Shown: piece by piece, positions 47,899 through 55,065 of the stretch | Layout of the letters: the number at the start of each line of letters is the position of its first letter | Position numbering within the stretch: the first letter of the stretch is position 1 | Assembly (NCBI RefSeq): GCF_000719095.1 | Contig: NZ_JOEH01000021.1 | Coordinates: 124,001-188,000, forward strand | Direction of reading: 5' to 3' | DNA: 64,000 nucleotides | DNA from: Streptacidiphilus jeojiense | GTDB lineage: Bacteria; Actinomycetota; Actinomycetes; Streptomycetales; Streptomycetaceae | The notes under the pieces: generated by a model | What the model was told of the DNA's origin: nothing | The model's database searches: none | What the model saw: only the letters and a program-made list of their open reading frames with translations | Position numbers and translations under genes: made by a program

Positions 47899-49068
47899 CT
47901 AGGTGATCTTAGTGCTGCGACCGCCCTTGCGCCACAGCGCCGTCATCCCCGCGCCGTACTTCCGGACCCGGCCGAAGACTCCCCAAGGGGCGCTGCTCAC
48001 GGTCTCCTTGTAGAACACCGCGCTCCTGCCGGTGAGCAGGAAGCGGCCGGGGGTGTCGTCGGGGCGGGTGAACTGGATCACCGCGTCGTGGCGGCCCAGG
48101 CTGACCGGCTGGTGCAGGTACCCGAACCGGAACGGCTCGGCCTGACGGCCCTTCAACTCCGCGGCGATCGCGGCGGCGGTGTAGGCGCCGGTCGGCATCC
48201 CGCTCTGGCAGGTGCCGTGGATGACGCCGTAGCTCTGCCGGATCGCGGCCGCGTCGCCGATGGCGTACACGTCGGGGTGGGAGACCGAGCGCAGCCGGTC
48301 ACCGGTCACGATCCGGCCCCGCTCGTCGACGGTCAGCCCGGCTGCGGCGGCCAGCGGCGAGACCCGGGTCCCGGTGGTCCACAGCACCGCGTCGGCGCCG
48401 ATGTGCTCGCCGCCGGCCAGTTCGACGCCGCCCGGGAGCACCTTGGCGATCTCCGCCCCGGCCCGTACCCGCACGCCCAGCCGCTCCAGCGCGGCCAGCA
48501 GGTAGGCCTGCGCCCTGGCGCCCATCATGGAGCCGGGCTCGGCCCGTCCCAGCAGCAGCACGGTGAGGTCCGGGTGCTGCTCGGCGATCTCGGCGGCGGC
48601 CTCGACGCCGGTCAGCCCGCTGCCGCCGACCACCACGGTCGCGCCCGGGTCCAGCCGCCCCAGCGTTGCGGCCAGCGCGTGGGCCGAGGCGGCGTTGGTG
48701 AGGGTGTGCGCGTGGTCGTCGACACCGGGCACGGTCTCGGTGTCGGCGACGCTGCCCAGTGCGTACACCAGGGTGTCGTAGGGCAGCGTCCGCTCGTCGT
48801 CGATGCGCACGGTGTGCGCGGTCGCGTCCACGGCGGTCACCCAGCCCTCGACGAACTCGATGCCGGTGCCCGCCATCAGCTCGGGGATCTGCAGGTCGGC
48901 CAGCTGCTGGCCGGAGGCGACCTGGTGCAGCCGCAGCCGTTCGGTGAACCGCCGCTGCGGGTTGACCAGCGTGATGTGCACGTCCTGACGCCTGCGGGTG
49001 CGGGCGGCCAGGCTCATCGCCGTCGTCATGCCCGCGTACCCTGCGCCGAGGATGATGATCCTGTTCAT
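47899..49068 (-). CDS. NAD(P)/FAD-dependent oxidoreductase (ECF41 partner)
   Basis: Flavoprotein of 389 residues resembling NADH dehydrogenase type II. The FAD-binding loop is IIILGAGYAGMTTAMSLA at the N-terminus, the NAD(P)-binding loop VVVGGSGLTGVEAAAEIAEQ near 158, and the second FAD contact VYAIGDAAA. I chose ATG 49068 after GGGAGACGG. ECF41 sigma factors are typically linked to such oxidoreductases and direct their transcription. An ECF41-like promoter lies at 49115-49142. Electron acceptor unknown. Confidence 0.91.
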   Translation of the reverse strand: MNRIIILGAGYAGMTTAMSLAARTRRRQDVHITLVNPQRRFTERLRLHQVASGQQLADLQIPELMAGTGIEFVEGWVTAVDATAHTVRIDDERTLPYDTLVYALGSVADTETVPGVDDHAHTLTNAASAHALAATLGRLDPGATVVVGGSGLTGVEAAAEIAEQHPDLTVLLLGRAEPGSMMGARAQAYLLAALERLGVRVRAGAEIAKVLPGGVELAGGEHIGADAVLWTTGTRVSPLAAAAGLTVDERGRIVTGDRLRSVSHPDVYAIGDAAAIRQSYGVIHGTCQSGMPTGAYTAAAIAAELKGRQAEPFRFGYLHQPVSLGRHDAVIQFTRPDDTPGRFLLTGRSAVFYKETVSSAPWGVFGRVRKYGAGMTALWRKGGRSTKIT

Positions 49069-49114
49069 GTCCGTCTCCCTGTTCGGGTTGTCCGAATCGC
49101 TCTGACAGGCCCAA

Positions 49115-49142
49115 GACGGATGCGGCGGCCGCGACCGTGACA
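49115..49142 (-). promoter_or_regulatory. ECF41-type promoter
   Basis: On the minus strand: -35 TGTCACG (49136-49142), a 17-bp spacer and -10 CGTC (49115-49118). The established ECF41 promoter is TGTCAC(A)-n16/17-CGTC. Its position 47 bp before the oxidoreductase start fits autoregulation of the oxidoreductase-sigma operon. Confidence 0.75.
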
Positions 49143-49151
49143 TGTGATCGA

Positions 49152-49167
49152 TGTGATCCAGGTCACA
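49152..49167. promoter_or_regulatory. CRP-like binding site
   Basis: TGTGATCCAGGTCACA is a TGTGA-N6-TCACA palindrome matching the CRP consensus at 14 of 16 positions. It is centred about 50 bp upstream of the expected start of the ECF41 operon transcript, just beyond its -35. A further TGTGAT half-site lies at 49143-49148. It overlaps the last codon and stop of the DUF1275 gene. Confidence 0.55.
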
Positions 49168-49849
49168 TGGCTGGCGGGGTGTTATGACGGGGCACGAGGG
49201 TGAGCGCCAGGGCCAGGGCGGAGAGTGCCGCGGCGGCCGTGCCGGCGGCGGGCAGGCAGCACCAGGCGAGCAGCGAGGTGGCCGCGGCGCCGACGACCAC
49301 GGCTGCCAGCCGGAGCGCCGGCCAGCGGTCCTCGTGCAGCAGCTGCCGCCGCCCGGCGCGGCTCAGCAGGGCGGTGAAGGTGCCGGTGAAGTAGGTGGTG
49401 GGCACCGGCCAGGTCTGCGCCTGCAGTCCCATGGCCAGGGAGACGGCGACGATCAGCACCAGCTGTCCGGGCAGGGACCGGCCAGACCCCAGCGCCCACG
49501 CCACCGCGGCGGCGGCCAGCAGCCCGGTCCCGGCCGCCAGCAGGGCGCGGACCGGCACCCCGGGCCGGGCCCGGCCGGCCGCCGCCGCGCCGAGCCCGTA
49601 CCCGGCCAGGGCGGCAAGGGCCCTGGGCACCACCTGGTGGTCGCCGACCCCGACCGAGGCCCCGACCAGGACCAGGTTGCCGGTCATCACCCCGGCGAAC
49701 ACCTTGCCCAGGCAGAGGAAGGCGAACGCGTCGGTGGCGCCGGAGGCGGCCGACAGCACCAGTTGGACCGGTTCGTCCGGGGTGGCGGACGCGGTGGCTC
49801 CGGCGGGCTGGGCGGGCCCGGAAGGGGGCGTGGCGGGGGCGGAACTCAT
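49163..49849 (-). CDS. DUF1275 (YoaK)-family membrane protein
   Basis: Membrane protein of 228 residues with about six helices. The family start LVLSAASGATDAFAFLCLGKVFAGVMTGNLVLVGASVG is clear, followed by LVLIVAVSLAMGLQAQTWPVPTTYFTGTFTALLSR. I chose ATG 49849. The first 40 residues are Pro/Ala-rich. Function unknown. It lies directly upstream of the ECF41 operon on the same strand, but that operon has its own promoter. Confidence 0.87.
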   Translation of the reverse strand: MSSAPATPPSGPAQPAGATASATPDEPVQLVLSAASGATDAFAFLCLGKVFAGVMTGNLVLVGASVGVGDHQVVPRALAALAGYGLGAAAAGRARPGVPVRALLAAGTGLLAAAAVAWALGSGRSLPGQLVLIVAVSLAMGLQAQTWPVPTTYFTGTFTALLSRAGRRQLLHEDRWPALRLAAVVVGAAATSLLAWCCLPAAGTAAAALSALALALTLVPRHNTPPAM

Positions 49850-49931
49850 CCGGCCATTGTTTCCTGACGGTGCGTCCGGCAGGGGGAACCGGGCCGTCGG
49901 TCCCCGGCGTGTGCGGGCTCGGCGGCCGCGG

Positions 49932-50405
49932 TCAGGGGCGGCCGTACCAGACGGCGTCGGTCCAGATGCGCTCCAGGCGCACATCGGCCCCGGGGTGCGG
50001 GGCGTGCCAGACCTGGTCGTTCCCGGCGTAGATGGCCACGTGGTAGACGCTCCGGCCGGAGTGGAAGAAGACCAGGTCCCCGGGGCGCCGGTCGCTGCGG
50101 GGGATGTGGTGGGCGCTGTCGTACTGGGCCTGGGCGGTGCGCGGCAGGCGGGTGCCGGCCTGGCGGTAGGCGAAGAAGGTCAGGCCCGAGCAGTCGAAGC
50201 TGTCGGGGCCCGCCGCACCGTAGCGGTAGGGGTCCCCCTGCTTGGAGGCGGCCACGCTCAGGGCTCTGGCCTGCAGGGTGGCCGCCTGGGCCGGCGGTGG
50301 CGCCAGTCCGGCGCCGGTGAGCACCGACAGGGTCACCACGGTGACCACGCCGGCTCGGATGCGCCCGGTATGGGGGCGCGCAAGGGTGTTCGAGGACTCG
50401 GTCAC
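49932..50405 (-). CDS. Secreted NlpC/P60 cell-wall hydrolase
   Basis: Secreted peptidoglycan endopeptidase of 157 residues. A signal peptide spans about residues 17-41 (hydrophobic VVTVVTLSVLTGAGLAPPPAQA). The NlpC/P60 domain has Cys72 in FDCSGLTFFAY, His122 in YHVAIYAG and His134 as the catalytic triad. No coiled-coil or LysM module is present, so it is a minimal form. GTG 50405 follows GGAGGAAC. The 5' leader contains a probable c-di-AMP (ydaO-type) riboswitch, known to control such hydrolases in actinomycetes. Confidence 0.9.
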   Translation of the reverse strand: MTESSNTLARPHTGRIRAGVVTVVTLSVLTGAGLAPPPAQAATLQARALSVAASKQGDPYRYGAAGPDSFDCSGLTFFAYRQAGTRLPRTAQAQYDSAHHIPRSDRRPGDLVFFHSGRSVYHVAIYAGNDQVWHAPHPGADVRLERIWTDAVWYGRP

Positions 50406-50408
50406 GCG

Positions 50409-50423
50409 GGTTCCTCCGGAACC
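50409..50423 (-). promoter_or_regulatory. Hairpin masking the NlpC/P60 Shine-Dalgarno
   Basis: On the minus strand GGTTCC-GGA-GGAACC forms a 6-bp stem directly before the GTG start; the Shine-Dalgarno GGAGGAAC lies in its loop and 3' arm. The 5' arm belongs to the 3' end of the putative riboswitch, so it could act as the expression platform. Confidence 0.5.
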
Positions 50424-50560
50424 GCCTGCGGAAGGTGTCCTGTCGGGTTCGGGCTCCGAAAGCTGCCCGGCCACCGCGCGGTGGCTGCACCCCAAGGGAC
50501 GGTCCTCTCCAGGCCGTCCCGCCGTGCTCGGGTCTCCCGCTCTCGCCGATGGGTGGGTGC
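50418..50560 (-). ncRNA. Probable c-di-AMP riboswitch (ydaO/yuaA type)
   Basis: In the leader of the NlpC/P60 gene, minus-strand sequence includes CGGGAGACCCGAG, then GGGGTGCAGCC, and CCCGAACCCGACAGG-ACACC-CGCAGGCGG. These blocks occur in the order I know from actinobacterial ydaO riboswitches, where GGGGUGAAUCC precedes CCGAAUCCGACAG and CGUAGGCG. A cell-wall hydrolase is the usual downstream gene. Identification is by memory of the consensus; boundaries are approximate and a covariance-model search was not possible here. Confidence 0.62.
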
Positions 50561-51074
50561 GGAGCTGACGTCCGACCGGCGGCGAGACTGGGCGTCCGGG
50601 CGGACCGCCCCGCCACGGCGGCGGGGACTTGGTCGGTCAGCCGTCAGTATTGCCACGTCGGCATCGGGTCATCTGGGTGGACGGACGGTCCGGCGGGTGT
50701 GCGGGGCGTGCCGCGGAACGGTCGGTGGTGACGCTGGGTGATCGCGGTGGCGGTGGTGCCGGCTTCATGCGGTCCGGCCGGGAAAATATTCTTTGCCCAT
50801 TTCGGTATCAGGCTGTGAGCTGCCGGAACGCCGACGGTCGGGGAGCACGGTCCACTCGATTGCCGGACGCCCGGACCGCGCCTGTTCGGGTGGTGCCGGG
50901 TCCGCGCGGGCCGGTGTTCGATCACCGGGGTCCGGACCGGGGTTCCGCCGTCCGCGCGAGGTGGGGTGACGGCCCGAAAGTGAGCGACTCTCTGGGCGTG
51001 TCGCGACCGGGACGGGGCAGTTTCGTGACCGTTTGATGACGTTACCTGGGCAATTCGGGGGTAATCAGCGGCTC
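50561..51074. other. Long intergenic region without recognised genes
   Basis: About 510 bp beyond the riboswitch up to the next start codon. It should contain the minus-strand promoter for the riboswitch-NlpC transcript and the plus-strand promoter for 51075. The only distinct element is an AT-rich patch (50780-50806, GAAAATATTCTTTGCCCATTTC) in otherwise GC-rich DNA. Open frames in it lack ribosome binding sites and normal codon bias. Confidence 0.5.
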
Positions 51075-51332
51075 ATGACTGCGAGTGATCAGGACGATGA
51101 AGGGGCGCTGCAACGCCTCGTCGCGCAGGCCGGCGTCTGGTCGGCCACCGCGCCGGGCGTCGAGGCGGGCGTCGAGGCGGGGGCCGTGGCGGACACGACG
51201 GCCGTGGCGGACGAGCACCCCCTGGACACGCTGCTGCGGTGGTGGGGGCGGCTGCGCTTCCCCGACGAGGAGCGGCCCGAGGTCCCGCCGCAGGGCCGGT
51301 CCGAGCGGAGCGGGGTCTGGCCGCGCGGGTAG
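51075..51332 (+). CDS. Small acidic protein upstream of ATP-grasp gene
   Basis: Possible protein of 85 residues, not recognised. It is acidic at the N-terminus (SDQDDEGALQRLV), with internal repeats (VEAGVEAG, VADTTAVADE), then LDTLLRWWGRLRFPDEERPEVPPQG. The DNA repeats GGCGTCGAGGCGG and GGCCGTGGCGGAC each occur twice. ATG 51075 has only a weak GGGGG upstream. It ends 57 bp before the ATP-grasp gene on the same strand. It could be a precursor peptide, a regulatory partner or a spurious frame. Confidence 0.45.
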   Translation: MTASDQDDEGALQRLVAQAGVWSATAPGVEAGVEAGAVADTTAVADEHPLDTLLRWWGRLRFPDEERPEVPPQGRSERSGVWPRG

Positions 51333-51389
51333 GCCGCGCGGGTAGGTTGGGGCGCCATCGATCACCGACCGCCCAGCCAGGAGGCGCAT

Positions 51390-52253
51390 GTGTCCGGTCG
51401 TCCCAGCGTTCTGCTCGTCACCGATCTCGGCTACCAGGCCCGGGGGCGGCGCTACTGCGACGAGGACATATTCCTCTCCTCGCGGCTGCGGGAGGACTTC
51501 GACACCGCCCTGTGCCACCCGCTGGACGCCGCCGCGCTGATGGACGGCTTCGACCTGGTGGTGGTCCGCAACAGCGGTCCGGTGCTGCACTACCAGCAGG
51601 CGTACCAGGCCTTCCGCGGCGCGGCCGGTGCGCGCGGCACCCGGGTCTACAACCCGCTGAACGGCCGTGGGGACATGGCGGGCAAGCAGTACCTGCTCGA
51701 CCTGACCGCGGCCGGGTACCCGGTCATCCCCACCGTGGACCGGCTCGCCGACCTGGACCGGTTGCCCGACGCCGACGAGTACGCGGTCAAGCCCAAGGCC
51801 GGAGCCGACTCGGCCGGCCTGCACTTCGTCCCCCGCGGCGAGTTGGCCGGCCTGGACCTCGGGAGCGGCGACCTGCTGGTGCAGCCGCGGATCGACTTCC
51901 GCTACGAGGTCTCCTTCTACTTCGTCGACGACACCTTCCAGTACGCCCTCAATGCCCCGGACCCCGACCGCCGTTGGGTTCTGGAGCCGTACCGGCCCAG
52001 CGGGGACGACCTGGACTTCGCGCGGCGCTTCATCGACTGGAACACCCTGGACCACGGCATCCAGCGGGTGGACGCCTGCCGTACCCGGGAGGGCGGGCTG
52101 CTGCTGGTCGAACTGGAGGACCTCAACCCCTACCTGTCGCTGGACCGGGTCGGCGGGCCGGCCGCCGACGCCTTCGTCGCCGCCGTGACGGCTTCGCTGC
52201 ACCGGTTCCTGGCCCGGTGGCCGGACGGGTCGGGGCGACGGATCGGCGCCTGA
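51390..52253 (+). CDS. ATP-grasp-domain protein
   Basis: Putative ligase of 287 residues with an ATP-grasp fold. Residues 1-100 form the pre-ATP-grasp half (SVLLVTDLGYQARGRRYCDEDIF). The ATP-binding lysines are in AGKQYLLDL and EYAVKPKAGADSAG, and the metal-binding Glu/Asn are in LLVELEDLNPYLSLD. I chose GTG 51390 because GGAGG lies 6 bp upstream; ATG 51388 is out of frame. It joins a carboxylate to an amine or thiol by family, but the substrates are unknown. Confidence 0.8.
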   Translation: MSGRPSVLLVTDLGYQARGRRYCDEDIFLSSRLREDFDTALCHPLDAAALMDGFDLVVVRNSGPVLHYQQAYQAFRGAAGARGTRVYNPLNGRGDMAGKQYLLDLTAAGYPVIPTVDRLADLDRLPDADEYAVKPKAGADSAGLHFVPRGELAGLDLGSGDLLVQPRIDFRYEVSFYFVDDTFQYALNAPDPDRRWVLEPYRPSGDDLDFARRFIDWNTLDHGIQRVDACRTREGGLLLVELEDLNPYLSLDRVGGPAADAFVAAVTASLHRFLARWPDGSGRRIGA

Positions 52254-52257
52254 TCCC

Positions 52258-52286
52258 TTGTGGCCGACAACCGGGTGTGATAGCTA
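52258..52286 (+). promoter_or_regulatory. Candidate promoter of monooxygenase gene
   Basis: -35-like TTGTGG (52258-52263), a 17-bp spacer and -10-like TAGCTA (52281-52286). A perfect 15-bp palindrome follows at 52300-52314, where a repressor would block transcription. Confidence 0.4.
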
Positions 52287-52299
52287 TGCGAGAAGGAAA

Positions 52300-52314
52300 C
52301 TGACGGACCGTCAG
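52300..52314. promoter_or_regulatory. Perfect 15-bp palindromic operator
   Basis: CTGACGG-A-CCGTCAG has 7-bp perfect arms and resembles TetR-family operators. It lies between the candidate promoter and the start codon (52384) of the luciferase-like monooxygenase. No TetR gene is adjacent. Confidence 0.65.
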
Positions 52315-52383
52315 ATAGCGATGCCGGCCCGGACCGTCCGACGCCCCTTCCGCCGCAGGATCTGACCGCCCAGGAGGCCCCTG

Positions 52384-53604
52384 ATGGAGTTCGGCATCTT
52401 CCTGAATGGATTCGTACCCGGCCCGGCCGCGCACGACCGCCCGTCCGAGCACCTGGCCCTCAAGCGGGAGTTGGAGCTCGCGGTCAAGGCGGACAAGCAC
52501 AACTGGAAGTACGTGTGGTTCGGCGAGCACCACACCCTCACCGAGTACAGCCACATGTCCGCCCCCGAGGTGGCGATGGGCTACGTCGCCGCCAAGACGG
52601 AGCGGATCCACCTGGGCACCGGCATCAACAGCCTCTCGCCGCGCAAGGAGCACCCGGTCCGCTACGCCGAGCGCGCGGCGATGCTGGACCACATCACCGA
52701 GGGCCGCTTCGAGTGGGGCACCGGGCGCGGCGCCGGCAGCCACGAGGTGGCCACCTTCGGGATCATGGACACCGAGTCCACCCGGGCCGAGTGGGACGAG
52801 GTCTCCCGGGAGATCGTCAGGATGTGGGAGCAGTACGACTACTCCTTCCAGGGCGAGCACTTCACCGTGCCCACCCCGCACAACATCCTGCCCAAGCCCT
52901 ACGGTCACTCGCACCCGCCGATCTGGATGGCCTGCGGCAACCCCGGCTCCTTCGCCAAGGCGGGATCGCTGGGCATCGGCGGGATCGCCTTCAACTTCGA
53001 GCCGATCTACAACCTCAAGGGCCGGATCGAGGCCTACAAGGAGGCCGCCGAGAACCCGGTGGAGATCCTCGGGGACTACCAGAACAACAACGTGATGATG
53101 ACCAACGGCGTGATCTGCCTGAGCGACCGCGCCCGGGCCCGGGAGATAGCCCTGTCCGCGGGGCTGGGCTACCTGGTGACGCTGGTCAACCTCTACCACG
53201 ACACCATGCCCAAGTCGCTGGACGAGATCACCTGGCCGGACCCGCCGATCCACCTCGGCGCGCTGGGCGGCGAGGAACTGCTGGACGAGCTGATCGCGGG
53301 CGGCTACCTGCTCTGCGGGACCCCGGACGAGGTGTGCGAGCAGGTGGCCGCCTACCAGCAGGTGGGCTGCGACCAGCTGGTGTTCGGCGTCACCGGCGGG
53401 CTGTCGCACGAGGAGAGCCTGGAGATGATCGAGCTCTTCGGCAACCAGGTCATCCCGAACTTCGACAGCAGCCCGGAGATCTCCACCGAGGTCTACCGCC
53501 GCGCGGCGGGCGGACCCAAGTACCCGCCCTACAACAACCCGGTCGACCCGTCCCTGCGGCACACGGTGCTGCCCCCGGCGGCGATCATCCCGCTGCCCGA
53601 GTGA
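52384..53604 (+). CDS. LLM-class flavin-dependent oxidoreductase
   Basis: Luciferase-like monooxygenase of 406 residues with a TIM-barrel fold. N-terminal MEFGIFLNGFVPGP, FGEHHTLTEYSHMSAPEVAMGYVAAKTERIHLGTGI, PVRYAERAAMLDHITEGRFEWGTGRGAGSHEVA and the flavin/substrate region HPPIWMACGNPGSFAKAGSLGIGGIAFNF are typical. It probably uses FMNH2 supplied by a separate reductase. ATG 52384 follows CCAGGAGG. It is monocistronic, with a palindromic operator upstream. Substrate unknown. Confidence 0.9.
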   Translation: MEFGIFLNGFVPGPAAHDRPSEHLALKRELELAVKADKHNWKYVWFGEHHTLTEYSHMSAPEVAMGYVAAKTERIHLGTGINSLSPRKEHPVRYAERAAMLDHITEGRFEWGTGRGAGSHEVATFGIMDTESTRAEWDEVSREIVRMWEQYDYSFQGEHFTVPTPHNILPKPYGHSHPPIWMACGNPGSFAKAGSLGIGGIAFNFEPIYNLKGRIEAYKEAAENPVEILGDYQNNNVMMTNGVICLSDRARAREIALSAGLGYLVTLVNLYHDTMPKSLDEITWPDPPIHLGALGGEELLDELIAGGYLLCGTPDEVCEQVAAYQQVGCDQLVFGVTGGLSHEESLEMIELFGNQVIPNFDSSPEISTEVYRRAAGGPKYPPYNNPVDPSLRHTVLPPAAIIPLPE

Positions 53605-53676
53605 ACTGACGCCGGGACAGCCGCCCGAACGTGTCCCCGAAACCGGGACAGGACCGGTGCGGTTAGGGTGCTGTGC

Positions 53677-54138
53677 ATGCGCATCTGGATCGTGGACGCC
53701 TTCAGTGACCGTCCGTTCGCCGGCAATCCCGCAGGGGTCGTGCTGCTGCGGGACTTTCCGGAGGACGGCTGGATGCAGCAGGTGGCGCGGGAGGTCAACC
53801 ACGCGGAGACCGCGTTCGCGCACCCGCTGCCGCCGGGCGGCGACGCCGACTGGGCGCTGCGCTGGTTCACTCCGGCGACCGAGGTGGACATGTGCGGCCA
53901 TGCCACCCTCGCGACGGCGCACGTGCTGCGGGAGACGGGCAGCGCGACCGGCACCGTGCGGTTCGCCGCGCGCTGCGGCGTGCTCGCGGCGACGGCGGAC
54001 GCCGACGGCAGCATCACCCTGGACTTCCCGACCTCGACGCTCACCCCGCAGCCGACGCCCGAGGACCTGCCACGGGCGCTCGGCGCCCGGGTCGTCTCGG
54101 TGCACGGGACCGCGGCCCACATCGGCGACCTGCTGGTG
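53677..54138 (+). pseudogene. PhzF-family isomerase/epimerase, 3' half missing
   Basis: Encodes the first 154 residues of a PhzF-like protein (MRIWIVDAFSDRPFAGNPAGVVLL, catalytic Glu in VNHAETAF, WFTPATEVDMCGHATLATAHVL). After residue 154 (HIGDLLV) the similarity stops and the frame runs into the upstream region and antiphase of the next gene, ending at 54480. Intact PhzF proteins have about 260-290 residues with a second homologous half ending in a GEDPxTGSA-type motif, which is absent. A deletion that joined phzF to the hydrolase gene is the simplest explanation. Confidence 0.78.
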
Positions 54139-54208
54139 TGTACCCGTGCGCGGTCTGCTGTCGGCAGATCCGCTCGCGTCCGGGCCGGCGCGGCGTCAGG
54201 ATCTGGGC

Positions 54209-54928
54209 ATGCGACCGCTCTTCGTACTCGTGCACAGCCCCTCGGTGGGGCCCTCGACCTGGCGTCCGGTGGCGGAACGGCTCGCCGAGGCGGGCTACGA
54301 CGCCCGGGTTCCGTCCCTGCTGGACGTCGGCACCGGGCCGCCGCCGTACTGGCCGGCCGTCGTGGCCGCCGTCCGCGAGGACCTGACGGCGGTGCCCGCC
54401 GACCGGCCGCTGGTGCTGGTGGCACACAGCAACGCCGGGCTGTTCCTTCCGCTGATCCGCGCGGGCCTCGACGGCACTGACGGCGGCGACGGCCGGCCCC
54501 GGCGTCAGGTGGTCGGCTCGGTCTTCGTCGACGCGGCGCTGCCCGCCCGGGACGGGGCGACGCCGGTGGCCCCGCCCGAGCTGCTGGAGTTCCTGCGCGG
54601 CAAGAGCGTGGACGGCCTGCTGCCGCGCTGGACGGACTGGTGGGACGAGGCCGACATCGCGCCCATGTTCGCCGACGCCACGACCCGTCGGACCGTCGTC
54701 GACGAGCAGCCGAGGCTGCCGCTGGCGTACTACCGGCAGACCATCCCGGTCCCGGCCGGCTGGGACGACCACCCCTGCTCCTACCTGCTGTTCGGCCCGC
54801 CCTACGAGGCCGAGGCAGCCGAGGCGCGGGACCGCGGTTGGCGGGTCGCACACCTACCCGGGGAGCACCTGCACCAGATCGTCGACCCGGAGGCGACCGC
54901 CCGGAACCTGATCGAGCTTGCGGGCTGA
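54209..54928 (+). CDS. Alpha/beta-hydrolase
   Basis: Hydrolase of 239 residues. An HSPSVGPSTWRPVAERLAEAGYDARVPSLLDVG oxyanion-strand start is followed by a nucleophile elbow that reads AHSNAGLFLPLI (HSNAG, so the Ser is present in the G-x-S-x-G-like turn). The C-terminal His is in LPGEHLHQIVDPEATA. ATG 54209 begins a family-like N-terminus. The gene starts 70 bp after the truncated phzF, and its upstream region may have been altered by that deletion. Substrate unknown. Confidence 0.78.
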   Translation: MRPLFVLVHSPSVGPSTWRPVAERLAEAGYDARVPSLLDVGTGPPPYWPAVVAAVREDLTAVPADRPLVLVAHSNAGLFLPLIRAGLDGTDGGDGRPRRQVVGSVFVDAALPARDGATPVAPPELLEFLRGKSVDGLLPRWTDWWDEADIAPMFADATTRRTVVDEQPRLPLAYYRQTIPVPAGWDDHPCSYLLFGPPYEAEAAEARDRGWRVAHLPGEHLHQIVDPEATARNLIELAG

Positions 54929-55034
54929 GACGCCGCGCCCGCGCCCACGTCTGTGCCCGTGTCTGAGTGGCGCCTGAGTAGCAGGTTGCATCCAAAGGCT
55001 TGTGGGGTGGCGCAGTTGGGGATAGAAACCTCGT

Positions 55035-55048
55035 TGATAACGTTGTCA
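55035..55048. promoter_or_regulatory. LacI-type operator before GH92 gene
   Basis: TGATAACGTTGTCA is a palindrome with one mismatched pair (TGA.AACGTT.TCA). It directly precedes the Shine-Dalgarno GGAGAGG of the mannosidase gene. Its AACGTT core differs from the TAACGATAC, GCAA and TGTTAGCGCTAACA sites elsewhere in the window. Confidence 0.75.
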
Positions 55049-55065
55049 GAGGAGAGGCCACCCCC

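Noticed and set aside
54139..54480. C-terminal 113 residues of the phzF frame as a real domain
   Set aside because: No PhzF similarity, overlaps the hydrolase gene in a different phase, and is Arg/Ala/Gly-rich.
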